Positions 44,117 through 52,303 of a DNA stretch of 62,929 nt are shown one piece after another. Origin of the DNA: Streptosporangiaceae bacterium (GTDB lineage Bacteria; Actinomycetota; Actinomycetes; Streptosporangiales; Streptosporangiaceae); assembly GCA_025934375.1 (NCBI GenBank), contig JAICYD010000024.1, forward strand, positions 1 to 62,929, written 5' to 3'. A program made the position numbers and the translations under genes. The notes beneath the pieces are model-generated. The model was not told where the DNA came from. It ran no database searches and saw only the letters and a list, made by a program, of their open reading frames with translations. Position 1 is the first letter of the stretch; every line of letters starts with the position of its first letter.

Positions 44117-45810
44117 TTGCGCCTGTGGCCGAGCGCGTCGGCGAGGGTCGGCGGCGGGGCCGGGGCTTTGGCCGGGCCGCGCTGACGATTGGCGTGCTCA
44201 CCATCGGGGCCCGGATGGTTGGCTTCGGGCGGCAGGTGGTGTTCGCGCACACCGTGGGCACGACGTGCCTGGGAACCGCCTACACCACGGCCAACATGGT
44301 GCCGAACATCATCTATGACATCGTCTTGGGCGGCGCGCTGAGCTCGGTCGTGGTGCCGGTGCTGGCTGGCCGGGTCGACCGCGAGGGCGGTGCCAGCCAG
44401 GGCATCGCCAGGAATGAGCGCGAGCAGATCCGGCAGATCGCCTCCGCGCTGCTGACCTGGACGGTCGTGCTGTTGCTGCCGGTCAGCGTGCTGCTGGCGG
44501 TGGCCGCCCGGCCGATCGTGACGGCGGCCCTGTCCGATGCCAGCGGCTGCCCGCACGGCAGCCTGGCTGGAGTCGGCACACGGATGCTGATCGTGTTCGC
44601 GCCCCAGGTATTGCTGTACGGGCTGGCGGTCGTGCTATACGGGATCTTGCAGTCCCACCGGCGCTTCGGCGCGCCCGCGCTCGCCCCGTTGCTGTCCTCC
44701 CTGGTCGTCGTCGGGGCTTATGTCGGGTTCGGCGTCGTCGGCGAGCAGTACGTGAACCGTCTCGCCGCGCTGCCCGCGTTCCCGGAGTACCTGCTGTCGG
44801 GCGGCACCACCCTGGGCGTGGTCATGCTGGTGGCGACCGCGCTGGTACCCGCCTGGCGGCTGCGCCTGGCGCCGCGCCCGACGCTGCGGTTCCCGTCGGG
44901 GGTCGGCGCGCGGGTGCGGAAGCTGGCGATGGCGGGCGTCTTGGCGCTCATCGCCCAGGACGCCTCCGTCGCGGTGGTCATCGTGCTGGCCAACCGGTAC
45001 GGAATGTCCGGGGCGCTGGTGCTGTACGGGTTCGCGTGGGCGGTGTTCGTCGTCCCGTTCGCGGTGCTCGCGGTGCCGATCGCGACCAGCGCGTTCCCCG
45101 AGCTGGCGGCCAGCCAGCCCGGGCCCGCGGGGGCGGGCGGCCAGGCCCGCGACGGTGACTTCGACGAGACGGCGGCCGCGTCGACGCGCGCGGTGCTGCT
45201 CGCGTCGATGCTGGGCGCGGCGGCGCTGGCCGGGGCGCGGATCCCGCTGGCGCGGGTCTTCGAGTCACATTCCCCGACGGGCGCGTGGGTGCTGTCGACC
45301 GCGCTGGCCACCTTCGCGCCGGGCCTGATCGGGTACGGGCTGTCGGCGAACCTGTCGCGGGTGCTGTACGCGCTTGGCCGCAACCGGGCGCCGGCCCTGG
45401 CGCTCAGCGGCGGATGGCTGCTGGTGATCATCGCGGACCTGGCGATCGTGCCGCTCATCCCCCGGTCACGGGTGGTGCCCGCGCTCGGCCTGGGCACGGC
45501 GATCGGGCTGACCGCGGCGGGCATCGCGCTGCTGCTCCTGGTCCGGCGGGAGCGGGGCAGCGCGCCGCTGGCGGGGATGTGGCGGGCGTTCGGCGCGGGC
45601 CTGGCCGGGTGCGTGGGCGCCACGGCGGCGGGCACCGGGCTGGCGATGGTGATCCGGGTATCCGGCTTCTTCCCCAACGTCGCCGTCTCGGTGGCGGTCG
45701 CCGCCGTCGTCACCGGCGTGTTCCTGGCCATCGCGGCCGCCCTGGACGGCGGCGACGCCAGGGCCGCGATCGCCCGCCTGCGCCCCCCGCGCGTCCCCGC
45801 CGGCCAGTGA
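44113..45810 (+). CDS. MurJ-like lipid flippase (MVF family)
   Basis: A 565-residue protein with about 14 membrane segments, starting at GTG 44113 inside a GTGA overlap. The N-terminal hallmark is TIGVLTIGARMVGFGRQVVF, followed by GTAYTTANMVPNIIYDIVLG, as in MurJ family flippases that carry lipid II or related lipid-linked sugars across the membrane. A short polar loop lies near residues 340-355. Together with the adjacent transferase-like and glycosyltransferase genes it suggests an envelope glycolipid or peptidoglycan step. It may be a second MurJ paralogue rather than the essential one. Confidence 0.8.
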   Translation: MIAPVAERVGEGRRRGRGFGRAALTIGVLTIGARMVGFGRQVVFAHTVGTTCLGTAYTTANMVPNIIYDIVLGGALSSVVVPVLAGRVDREGGASQGIARNEREQIRQIASALLTWTVVLLLPVSVLLAVAARPIVTAALSDASGCPHGSLAGVGTRMLIVFAPQVLLYGLAVVLYGILQSHRRFGAPALAPLLSSLVVVGAYVGFGVVGEQYVNRLAALPAFPEYLLSGGTTLGVVMLVATALVPAWRLRLAPRPTLRFPSGVGARVRKLAMAGVLALIAQDASVAVVIVLANRYGMSGALVLYGFAWAVFVVPFAVLAVPIATSAFPELAASQPGPAGAGGQARDGDFDETAAASTRAVLLASMLGAAALAGARIPLARVFESHSPTGAWVLSTALATFAPGLIGYGLSANLSRVLYALGRNRAPALALSGGWLLVIIADLAIVPLIPRSRVVPALGLGTAIGLTAAGIALLLLVRRERGSAPLAGMWRAFGAGLAGCVGATAAGTGLAMVIRVSGFFPNVAVSVAVAAVVTGVFLAIAAALDGGDARAAIARLRPPRVPAGQ

Positions 45811-47039
45811 CCGCGCCACGGTGGCCCCGCTCAGCTGATTCGCCCGGGTGCCGGGTGGCGCTGGTGCTGGGGACCAGCCACGGCGGGATGGGAGCGCACG
45901 TCCGGATGCTCGCGGCCGGCCTGGCCGAGCGGGGCGCGCGGGTCGCGGTGCTGGGCCCGAAGGCCGCAGCGCGGGAGACCGGTACCGTGCGGGAGACCGG
46001 TATGGCGCGGGAGGCCGGCGCAGTGCTGGAGATCGATACAGCGCGGGGAACGCGGATCTCGTTCGGCGCGGTAGAGATCGGGGACCGGCCGCGGCCGCGG
46101 GACGCGGGGACGCTGGTCCGGCTGCGGCGCTTGCTGGCCGGCGCCGAGGTGGTGCACGCGCACGGGATCCGCGCGGGCGCGCTGTGCGCGCTGGCCCTGA
46201 GCGGCCGCCGCCGGCCGCCGCTGGTGGTGACGGTGCACAACGCGCCGCCGCTCGCGGGCGGCGTCCCCGCGCTGGCCTACCGGGCGCTGGAGGCCATCGT
46301 CGCTCGCGGCGCCGACACGGTGCTGTGCGTGTCAGGCGACCTGGAAGCGCGGATGCGGGCGGCGGGCGCGCGCCGCGTCGGCCACGCCGTCGTCCCCGCG
46401 CCGACCGCCAGGCAGACGGGCGGCCACCGGGCGGGGGACCCCCCGGCGCCGGGGCGGGACTGGGCAGGGGAAGGCCGGCCGGTCGTGCTCGGCGCCGGGC
46501 GGCTCGTGCCGCAAAAGGGCTTCGGCATCCTGCTCGAGGCGGCCGCCTCGTGGCGGGACATGGACCCCAGGCCGCGGGTGGTCATCGCGGGGGCGGGGCC
46601 GCTGGCGGGGAGCCTGCGGGACCAGGCGGCGGCGCTCGGGGTCGACGCGGTGTTCCTCGGCCACCGCGATGACGTGCCCGGGTTGCTCGCGGTCGCCGCC
46701 GTGATCGCGATCCCGTCCTGGTGGGAGGGCCAGCCGCTCGTGCTGCAGGAGGCGCTGCGGGCCGGGGTCCCCGTCGTCGCGGCCCGGGTGGGCGGCATCC
46801 CCGGCCTGACGGGGGAGGGTGGCCCGGAAGACAGTGAGGCGGCGGTGCTCGTCCGGCCCGGTGACGGGCGGGAGCTGGCGGCGGCGGTGCGCGCGGTGCT
46901 CACCGACCACGCGCTGGCCGCGCGCCTGCGGGCCGCCGCGCTGGCCCGGGCGGCTGGCCTGCCGTCGCCGGATGACGCGATAACCGCCGTCCTGGCCGCT
47001 TACGCGGACGCGATCGGCGATACTGGGACGTGCCGCTAA
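45807..47039 (+). CDS. Glycosyltransferase family 4 protein
   Basis: A 410-residue enzyme starting at GTG 45807 (GTGA overlap with the flippase gene). GT4 features: LGTSHGGMGAHVRMLAAGLAE near residue 20, VVHAHGIRAGALCAL near 112, VLGAGRLVPQKGFGILLEA near 230 and the sugar-nucleotide motif IPSWWEGQPLVLQEALRAG with E-x7-E near 300. A short insert of repeated ARETGTVRETGMAREAG lies near residues 53-70, encoded by related 18-bp blocks. It would add a sugar from an NDP-sugar to an acceptor; neighbours point to an envelope lipid. Confidence 0.82.
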   Translation: MTAPRWPRSADSPGCRVALVLGTSHGGMGAHVRMLAAGLAERGARVAVLGPKAAARETGTVRETGMAREAGAVLEIDTARGTRISFGAVEIGDRPRPRDAGTLVRLRRLLAGAEVVHAHGIRAGALCALALSGRRRPPLVVTVHNAPPLAGGVPALAYRALEAIVARGADTVLCVSGDLEARMRAAGARRVGHAVVPAPTARQTGGHRAGDPPAPGRDWAGEGRPVVLGAGRLVPQKGFGILLEAAASWRDMDPRPRVVIAGAGPLAGSLRDQAAALGVDAVFLGHRDDVPGLLAVAAVIAIPSWWEGQPLVLQEALRAGVPVVAARVGGIPGLTGEGGPEDSEAAVLVRPGDGRELAAAVRAVLTDHALAARLRAAALARAAGLPSPDDAITAVLAAYADAIGDTGTCR

Positions 47040-47518
47040 CCTCCACGTGCTTGTGCCTGCTGACCACGATCACTGCCGACGGTGAGCGCCAGGTGCTGCT
47101 TGGCCACAAGAAGACCGGCCTGGGCACCGGCAAGATCGTCGCCCTCGGCGGGCACGTCGAGGCGGGCGAGTCCCCGGATGAGGCGGCCGCCCGTGAGGTC
47201 AAGGAGGAAGCCGGCGTCACCGTCGACGCCGCCGCCGTGCGCGAGGTGGCGTACATCACCTTCCTCTTCCCGGTGCGCCCGGGCTGGGACATGACCGTCA
47301 ACGTCTTCGCCGCCACGCAGTGGGACGGCGAGGTCACCGAGACCGCCGAGATCACCCCGCAGTGGTTCCCGGTCACGGCGTTGCCACTGGCGCGCATGTG
47401 GGACGACGCTCGCCACTGGCTGCCGCGCGTGCTGGCCGGGGAGCGCCTGCGCGCCACCTTCAGCTATGAGGCCGACTGCGAGACCGTGGCGTCGGCGCGG
47501 ATCGAGCCGATGCCGTAG
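47030..47518 (+). CDS. NUDIX hydrolase
   Basis: A 162-residue protein starting at GTG 47030, overlapping the glycosyltransferase by 10 bp. The NUDIX box GGHVEAGESPDEAAAREVKE followed by EAG (about 40-62) is complete, with the G-x5-E-x7-R-E-x2-E-E pattern except for a Lys before the last Glu pair. Length fits 8-oxo-dGTP or ADP-ribose type pyrophosphatases. It is last in the coupled run of six genes. Confidence 0.85.
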   Translation: MPLTSTCLCLLTTITADGERQVLLGHKKTGLGTGKIVALGGHVEAGESPDEAAAREVKEEAGVTVDAAAVREVAYITFLFPVRPGWDMTVNVFAATQWDGEVTETAEITPQWFPVTALPLARMWDDARHWLPRVLAGERLRATFSYEADCETVASARIEPMP

Positions 47519-47526
47519 GCGGCCAG

Positions 47527-47746
47527 GAAGGCGCCCGCGTCGGCGGGCGGTGAGCTCAGCGGCCGCGGACGGGGCCGCCCGCCCGGTCCAGGGTGCGAGG
47601 ACGATCTCGGTGAACAGCTGCTCCTTGTCGGTGAAGAAGCGGTACACGGTCGGCTTGGAGACCGCTGCGGCCGCGGTGACCTGGTCCATGCTCCCGCCGA
47701 GGTACCCGTGCCGCAAGAACAGCTCCGTCGCCGCCGCGATGAGCTG
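47527..47746 (-). pseudogene. N-terminal fragment of a TetR-family regulator
   Basis: The minus strand reads QLIAAATELFLRHGYLGGSM, then DQVTAAAAVSKPTVYRFFTD and KEQLFTEIV, a complete TetR helix-turn-helix. It has no start codon, because it is cut at about 47741-47746. After about 60 residues it dissolves into Arg-rich sequence. Both ends are therefore lost. Confidence 0.7.
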
Positions 47747-47857
47747 TCCTACAGCGCGCAGCGGCGGCACGTGCTGTCGGTCGAGCAGGCCAAGACCGCG
47801 CCCACCCGGCAGCGCCGGATCGAGGCGGCCGTCGCGGAGTTGTCCGACCGGGCCTAG
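47738..47857 (+). pseudogene. C-terminal fragment of a YdeI/OmdA-family protein
   Basis: The plus strand reads DELSYSAQRRHVLSVEQAKT, then TRQRRIEAAVAELSDRA and a stop. This is the characteristic C-terminal helix pair of YdeI/OmdA (bacteriocin-protection) proteins. Upstream the frame enters the antisense of the TetR fragment, so about 80% of the gene is missing. Confidence 0.65.
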
Positions 47858-49377
47858 CCGCGGCTCGCCGATTCCCGGCCGGGGGCCGGCGCGGGGACCG
47901 GCGATGCGGCCGGCCTGGTGCCCGCGGGAGCGGGGCCGGGGTCCGCGGGGGTAGCGCGGGCCAGCCGGGCCTCCACGCGAGCCAGCAGCAGCGCGGGGGC
48001 GGCGGCCAGCAGTGCCGCGCCGAGCGCCCAGCGGAAGGCGCCGCCGAACGCGGCCGCGCCGGCCGCGGCGGTGGCGCCGCCGGCGACGGCCTGCTGCAAG
48101 ACGACCGTGAAGACCGCGGTGCCAGTCGAGCCGCCGAGCCGGTTCAGGACGTTGACCTGCGTGGTCCCGTCGCTGACCTTGGCGGCCGGGATCGCCCGGT
48201 AGACAGCGGCCATCGCCGGGATCATGCACAGCCCGATGCCGGCTCCCCGGACGAGGCTGGCCGCGATCAGCCACGCGTAGGACGTAGCCGGGCCAATGGC
48301 CACGAACGGGATCGTGCCGGCCGCGGCGACCAGGGCGCCGAGCAGCGCGGTGCGGCCGCTGCCGAACCGGTCGGTCAGCCGGGCGGCGAGGCGGCTGGTG
48401 ATGGCCACCCCGATTCCGGTGGGCGCCACCAGCAGGCCGGTGACGACCGGATCCAGGTGCCGCACCTCCTGGTAGTACAGCGGCATCAAGATCATGCCGC
48501 CGAACACCACGGCTCCGAGCGCGAAGTTCATCAGCGAGCTGGCCGCGTAGGCGGGACTGCGGTACAGGCGGACGTCGAGCAGCGGCTGCGGAATTCGCGC
48601 CGACCGCACGACGAACATCGCCAGCAGGACCGCGCCGATGGCGATCGGCGGCGCTAGCCGGATCACGCCCGACCCCGCCTCGGCGAGCCCGTAGGTGACG
48701 GCGGCGGATCCGCCGCTGACCAGCAGCAGCCCGAGGAAGTCCGGCCGCGGCGCCGGCGTGACCCGGTCGCGGGGGAGCAGCCAGAGCGCCAGCGGCACCG
48801 CGGCCAGCCCGAATGGCAGGTTGACGAGGAAGATCCACTGCCAGCCCGCGTGCTCCAGGAGCAGGCCGCCGAGGACCGGGCCGAACACCGGCGCCATCAC
48901 GATCGGGATGGTGAACGTGCCCATGACCCGGGCCATTCGCTCCCGCCCGGCGAGCGGGACGATGATCATCGTCCCGGCGGGCATCGTGAGCGCGCCCGCG
49001 ACGCCCTGCACCACGCGGAACGCGACCAGCTCGCCCAAAGAGGCGGACAGCCCGCAGGCCGCCGAGGCGAGGGTGAAGACGGCGATGGACCAGACGTACA
49101 CCCGGCGAGCGCCGAACCGGTTGCACAGCCACGCCGCCAGCGGCAGCGCGGCGGCCAGGGCCAGCAGGTACCCGGTGACCACCCACTGAACCGAGGAGAG
49201 GCCCGCGTGCAGCCGGATGGCCAGCGAGCGGATGGCGATGTTCACGATGGTGGTATCGACCATCGACATCAGCGCGCCGAACACCACCGCGACCATCGTC
49301 CGGCGCAAGATCGCCTCGCTCGCCGCCTCTCCGCTCGCCCCGTCTCCGCTCGCCCCGCCGGCGTTTTCATTGGCCAC
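47854..49377 (-). CDS. DHA2-family MFS multidrug exporter
   Basis: A 507-residue membrane protein. GTG 49377 is chosen because GGGGAG lies about nine bases upstream. It has about 14 hydrophobic segments. DHA2 marks are LMSMVDTTIVNIAI near residue 30, the loop 2-3 motif LCNRFGARRVYV, antiporter motif C-like GPVLGGLLLEHAGWQWIFLVNLPFG near 150, and QVNVLNRLGGSTGTAVF near 405. It should expel drugs or toxic metabolites in exchange for protons. The divergent TetR gene and two palindromes in between suggest direct repression by that regulator. Confidence 0.9.
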   Translation of the reverse strand: MANENAGGASGDGASGEAASEAILRRTMVAVVFGALMSMVDTTIVNIAIRSLAIRLHAGLSSVQWVVTGYLLALAAALPLAAWLCNRFGARRVYVWSIAVFTLASAACGLSASLGELVAFRVVQGVAGALTMPAGTMIIVPLAGRERMARVMGTFTIPIVMAPVFGPVLGGLLLEHAGWQWIFLVNLPFGLAAVPLALWLLPRDRVTPAPRPDFLGLLLVSGGSAAVTYGLAEAGSGVIRLAPPIAIGAVLLAMFVVRSARIPQPLLDVRLYRSPAYAASSLMNFALGAVVFGGMILMPLYYQEVRHLDPVVTGLLVAPTGIGVAITSRLAARLTDRFGSGRTALLGALVAAAGTIPFVAIGPATSYAWLIAASLVRGAGIGLCMIPAMAAVYRAIPAAKVSDGTTQVNVLNRLGGSTGTAVFTVVLQQAVAGGATAAAGAAAFGGAFRWALGAALLAAAPALLLARVEARLARATPADPGPAPAGTRPAASPVPAPAPGRESASRG

Positions 49378-49403
49378 GACGTGATCTCCCCGGGCTAGAA
49401 TAT

Positions 49404-49420
49404 GCGGAGCGGCGCTCCGC
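49404..49420. promoter_or_regulatory. TetR-type operator candidate 1
   Basis: GCGGAGCGGCGCTCCGC is a palindrome with 7-bp arms and a 3-bp centre, 27 bp before the exporter start. A near copy starts 35 bp further on. Confidence 0.65.
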
Positions 49421-49438
49421 TGCGTGGCCTCACAATAA

Positions 49439-49455
49439 ACGGAGCGGTGCTCCGT
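49439..49455. promoter_or_regulatory. TetR-type operator candidate 2
   Basis: ACGGAGCGGTGCTCCGT has the same CGGAGC/GCTCCG arms as the element at 49404-49420. It lies 44 bp before the TetR start, so the pair can serve both divergent promoters. Confidence 0.65.
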
Positions 49456-49498
49456 AAGCAACTTATTTATTGCCTAGCTAGCAGGAAGGGTTAGCCCC

Positions 49499-50080
49499 TT
49501 GCCAGAGCTGCGCGCCGACGCCAGGCGAAACCGCGACGAGCTCCTGGACGTTGCCCGGCAGGTCATCCGCGAGGAGGGCGTGGACGCGTCGCTGCGCGAC
49601 ATCGCCCGGCGGGCCGGGGTCGGCATCGGCACGCTCTACCGGCACTTCCCGACCCGGGAGGCGCTGCTGGGGGCGATCATCGGGGACGGCGTGCGCCGCC
49701 TGAGCGCCCGCGCGGCCGACCTGTCCGCCACCAGGGCGCCCGGCGAGGCGCTGGAGGAATGGCTCACCGACCTCGCACGGCGGATTGGCCCCTACCGGGG
49801 GCTGCCGGGCACGATGCTCGAGCTGGTGTGGGACCTGGAGGCCGGGGACAAGGACCTGCGCGTGACGTGCGGTGACATGATGGACGCCGGCCGCCGCCTG
49901 CTGGCCCGCGCCCAGGCCGATCACGCGGTCCGCCCTGACGCCACCTTCGATGACGTGTTCACCGCGGTGGCCGCGATCAGCGGCATCGCGCACAAGTCCG
50001 GGCCGGACACGGCCGGCCGCGTGCTAGCGGTCTACCTGGACGGCCTGCGCTCGGCGGGGGCCGTCCGGTCACGAGGATGA
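49499..50080 (+). CDS. TetR-family transcriptional repressor
   Basis: A 193-residue regulator starting at TTG 49499, with AGGAAGGG upstream. The N-terminal helix-turn-helix is RDELLDVARQVIREEGVDAS, then RDIARRAGVGIGTLYRHFPT (about 12-52). The rest is the helical ligand-binding and dimer domain. It is divergent from the DHA2 exporter with two matching palindromes between, the classic arrangement of a drug-sensing repressor that controls its own gene and an efflux pump. The inducer is unknown. Confidence 0.9.
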   Translation: MPELRADARRNRDELLDVARQVIREEGVDASLRDIARRAGVGIGTLYRHFPTREALLGAIIGDGVRRLSARAADLSATRAPGEALEEWLTDLARRIGPYRGLPGTMLELVWDLEAGDKDLRVTCGDMMDAGRRLLARAQADHAVRPDATFDDVFTAVAAISGIAHKSGPDTAGRVLAVYLDGLRSAGAVRSRG

Positions 50081-50105
50081 GGGCCGGCCGAGCTGGCGGG
50101 CTTCG

Positions 50106-51230
50106 CTAGCCGAGCCAGTCCCCGGCGATGCGGGCGGCCAGCCGCTCCAGGATCGGCCCGGGGTTGGCCCGGCAGGCCGCGACGTCCGGCTCGATGTCGG
50201 TGAGCGCGTAGGCGGCCGCGATTCCCGCCGCCCGCAGCTGATCAGGGGACAGCGAGCTCACGCCCGAGACCGCGATGACCGGCGCGGCCGGGTCGTGCGC
50301 GGCGGCGGCGCGGGCCACGCCAACGGGGGCCTTGCCGTACAGGGACTGCGCGTCGAGGGACCCCTCGCCGGTGATGACCAGGCGCGCGCCGTCCAGGTGG
50401 TCGGCGAACGCCGTCATCTCCAGCAGCAACTCGATACCGGGCCGCATGCGCGCGCCCAGGAACAGCTGGGCCGCGAAGCCCAGGCCGCCGGCCGCGCCCG
50501 CGCCCGGCAGGTCGCGGGCGGTCCGGCCCAGGGCCGCCTCGCAGACATCGGCCCATTTCGCCAGCCCGGCCTCCAGGACGGCCACGTCCTCGGGCGAGGC
50601 CCCCTTCTGCGGTCCGTAGACCGCCGCCGCGCCCTTCGGGCCGAGCAGCGGGTTATCCACGTCGCTGGCGAGCAGCAGCTCAACCCCGGACAGGTCGCGC
50701 AGCCGGGCCAGGTGGAGCTGGGCCAGCCGGGTGAGGGCGCCGCCCCCGCCGGGCAGGTCGCGGTCGTCGTCGCCCAGCAGCCGCGCCCCGAGCGCCTGGA
50801 CGAGGCCGGCCCCGCCATCGGTGGTCGCCGTGCCGCCCAGCCCGAGCACCACCTTCTTGGCGCCCATGCGGACCGCCGCGGTGAGCAGCTCCCCGACGCC
50901 CCTGGTGGTCGCGGTCAGCGGCGCCAGCTCATCGTCGGGCAGCAACGCCAGGCCGCACGCCTGCGCCACCTCGATCACGGCCGACCCGTCCAGCAGCCCG
51001 AACGCCGCCGTCACCGACCGGCCGACCGGCCCCCGCACGCCGAGCTCGACCCGGCGGTAGCCCGCCGCGACCGCGGCGTCCACGGTGCCGTCGCCCCCGT
51101 CCGCCACCGGGATCGCCACCGTCTCGGTGCCCGGCCGCGCGGCCGCCAGGCCCGCGGCGACGTGCGCGGCGACCTCGCGGGCGGACAGCGTTCCCTTGAA
51201 CTTGTCCGGTGCGATGACGACATGGCTCAT
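50106..51230 (-). CDS. Glycerate kinase (GlxK/GarK family)
   Basis: A 374-residue enzyme that phosphorylates glycerate with ATP, feeding carbon from glyoxylate into glycolysis. Start ATG 51230. Family marks are VVIAPDKFKGTLSAREVA near residue 4, VADGGDGTVDA near 42, VLGLGGTATTDGGAGLVQAL near 128, SDVDNPLLGPKGAAAVYGPQKGA near 190 and TGEGSLDAQSLYGKAPVGVA near 285. Length is standard. The hydroxypyruvate isomerase, allantoinase and allantoicase genes nearby, on the same strand, support a role in ureide-to-glycerate metabolism. Confidence 0.93.
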   Translation of the reverse strand: MSHVVIAPDKFKGTLSAREVAAHVAAGLAAARPGTETVAIPVADGGDGTVDAAVAAGYRRVELGVRGPVGRSVTAAFGLLDGSAVIEVAQACGLALLPDDELAPLTATTRGVGELLTAAVRMGAKKVVLGLGGTATTDGGAGLVQALGARLLGDDDRDLPGGGGALTRLAQLHLARLRDLSGVELLLASDVDNPLLGPKGAAAVYGPQKGASPEDVAVLEAGLAKWADVCEAALGRTARDLPGAGAAGGLGFAAQLFLGARMRPGIELLLEMTAFADHLDGARLVITGEGSLDAQSLYGKAPVGVARAAAAHDPAAPVIAVSGVSSLSPDQLRAAGIAAAYALTDIEPDVAACRANPGPILERLAARIAGDWLG

Positions 51231-51319
51231 AGCCCCTATGAGAACATGCCCGGCGATCCGCCGCGTCGGCAATCCCGTAGCGCTTGCACCTGGTCACGGG
51301 GCGTTTTAGGCCTGCCCGG

Positions 51320-52105
51320 CTACGGGCCGGACAGGCCAGGCACGCAGGACGCCAGCGCGCCGAGCAGGGAGGCGACCGGGGACGAGCTCGCCGCCGACGG
51401 CACGCAGTCGGCCACAGCGGGCGATGCGGGCGTGGAAGTCAGATCAGGGGTGGGCGTCACCGTGGGGTCGGCGGTGGGGTCCGCGGTCGGCGTTGGCGGG
51501 GAGACCGTCGGCGGCGCGGTGGTCGTCGGTGGCGCTGTCGTCGGTGGCACCGCGGTCGGTGGCACCGCGGTCGGTGGCACTGTCGTGGGCGGCACGGCGG
51601 TCGGCGGATCCGTGGGCACGGTGGCCGGGGGCGTGGTGGTCACCGGGACGGATGGGGCGGCCGCGGGGTCGGTGTACCCGGCGCCCGGGCCCGGCGACTG
51701 GGTCGCGGACGGCCCGGCGCCCGGGCCGCCTCCGCTAGGAGCGCCCGCCGGTACCCCCGGAACGCCACCGCGTCGCGTGAAAGCGCCATCGCGCGCCGTC
51801 GGCGCGTTCGCCAGGCCATGGGATGGCGGGACCGATGACGGCACGGGGGCCGGGGGAAGGCCAGGGATGACCGCCGGGAGGGCGGACATGCCAGTGGTCT
51901 GCTGGACGATGTGCTGGACGGCGGCGAGCTCGGGGCGGCCCACGGTCAGCGCGATGATCACCATGGCGGACCAGGCGCTGACGGCGGCCGCCGCCCACGC
52001 CTTCCCCAGCCGACCGTGCGTGGCCCTGGCGAGATCCAGGTCTGACTCCAGCGGGTCGCGATCTTGACCAGGCGACTCGCCGTCCGGCTCTGCCGCGTCC
52101 GTCAT
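51320..52105 (-). CDS. Single-pass membrane protein with long Pro/Thr repeat domain
   Basis: A 261-residue protein starting at ATG 52105. A charged cytoplasmic N-terminus (1-35) is followed by one membrane helix (AWAAAAVSAWSAMVIIALTV, about 36-55). The outer part is dominated by Pro/Thr repeats such as TTVPPTAVPPTAVPPTT (about 165-230), encoded by 15-bp-like DNA repeats. A short tail holds two Cys residues about 26 apart, which could form a disulfide. I do not recognise a family. It may be a cell-wall-spanning anchor protein. It sits between the allantoicase and glycerate kinase genes. Confidence 0.6.
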   Translation of the reverse strand: MTDAAEPDGESPGQDRDPLESDLDLARATHGRLGKAWAAAAVSAWSAMVIIALTVGRPELAAVQHIVQQTTGMSALPAVIPGLPPAPVPSSVPPSHGLANAPTARDGAFTRRGGVPGVPAGAPSGGGPGAGPSATQSPGPGAGYTDPAAAPSVPVTTTPPATVPTDPPTAVPPTTVPPTAVPPTAVPPTTAPPTTTAPPTVSPPTPTADPTADPTVTPTPDLTSTPASPAVADCVPSAASSSPVASLLGALASCVPGLSGP

Positions 52106-52303
52106 GCGTGCACCCCCTGCACGAGTGGGATCCGTTGCCGCCCCATGCGTCCCCGCACAGTTACATAGACGCTTGCCGCCGAGCCTCGGTTCACGGTTCC
52201 CGCCCGGACCGGCCTGACGATTCAGTGACGTTCCCGCCCGGGCGGAGGCGATCGGCGCGGGCCGTCCTGACAAGGCGGTCATGATCCCCCCGTCCGGCCG
52301 CGT

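Noticed and set aside
47036..49186. 716-codon minus-strand frame across the NUDIX gene, the gene fragments and the exporter
   Set aside because: It is a shadow of real genes except for the short TetR-like segment, which is reported separately as a fragment.
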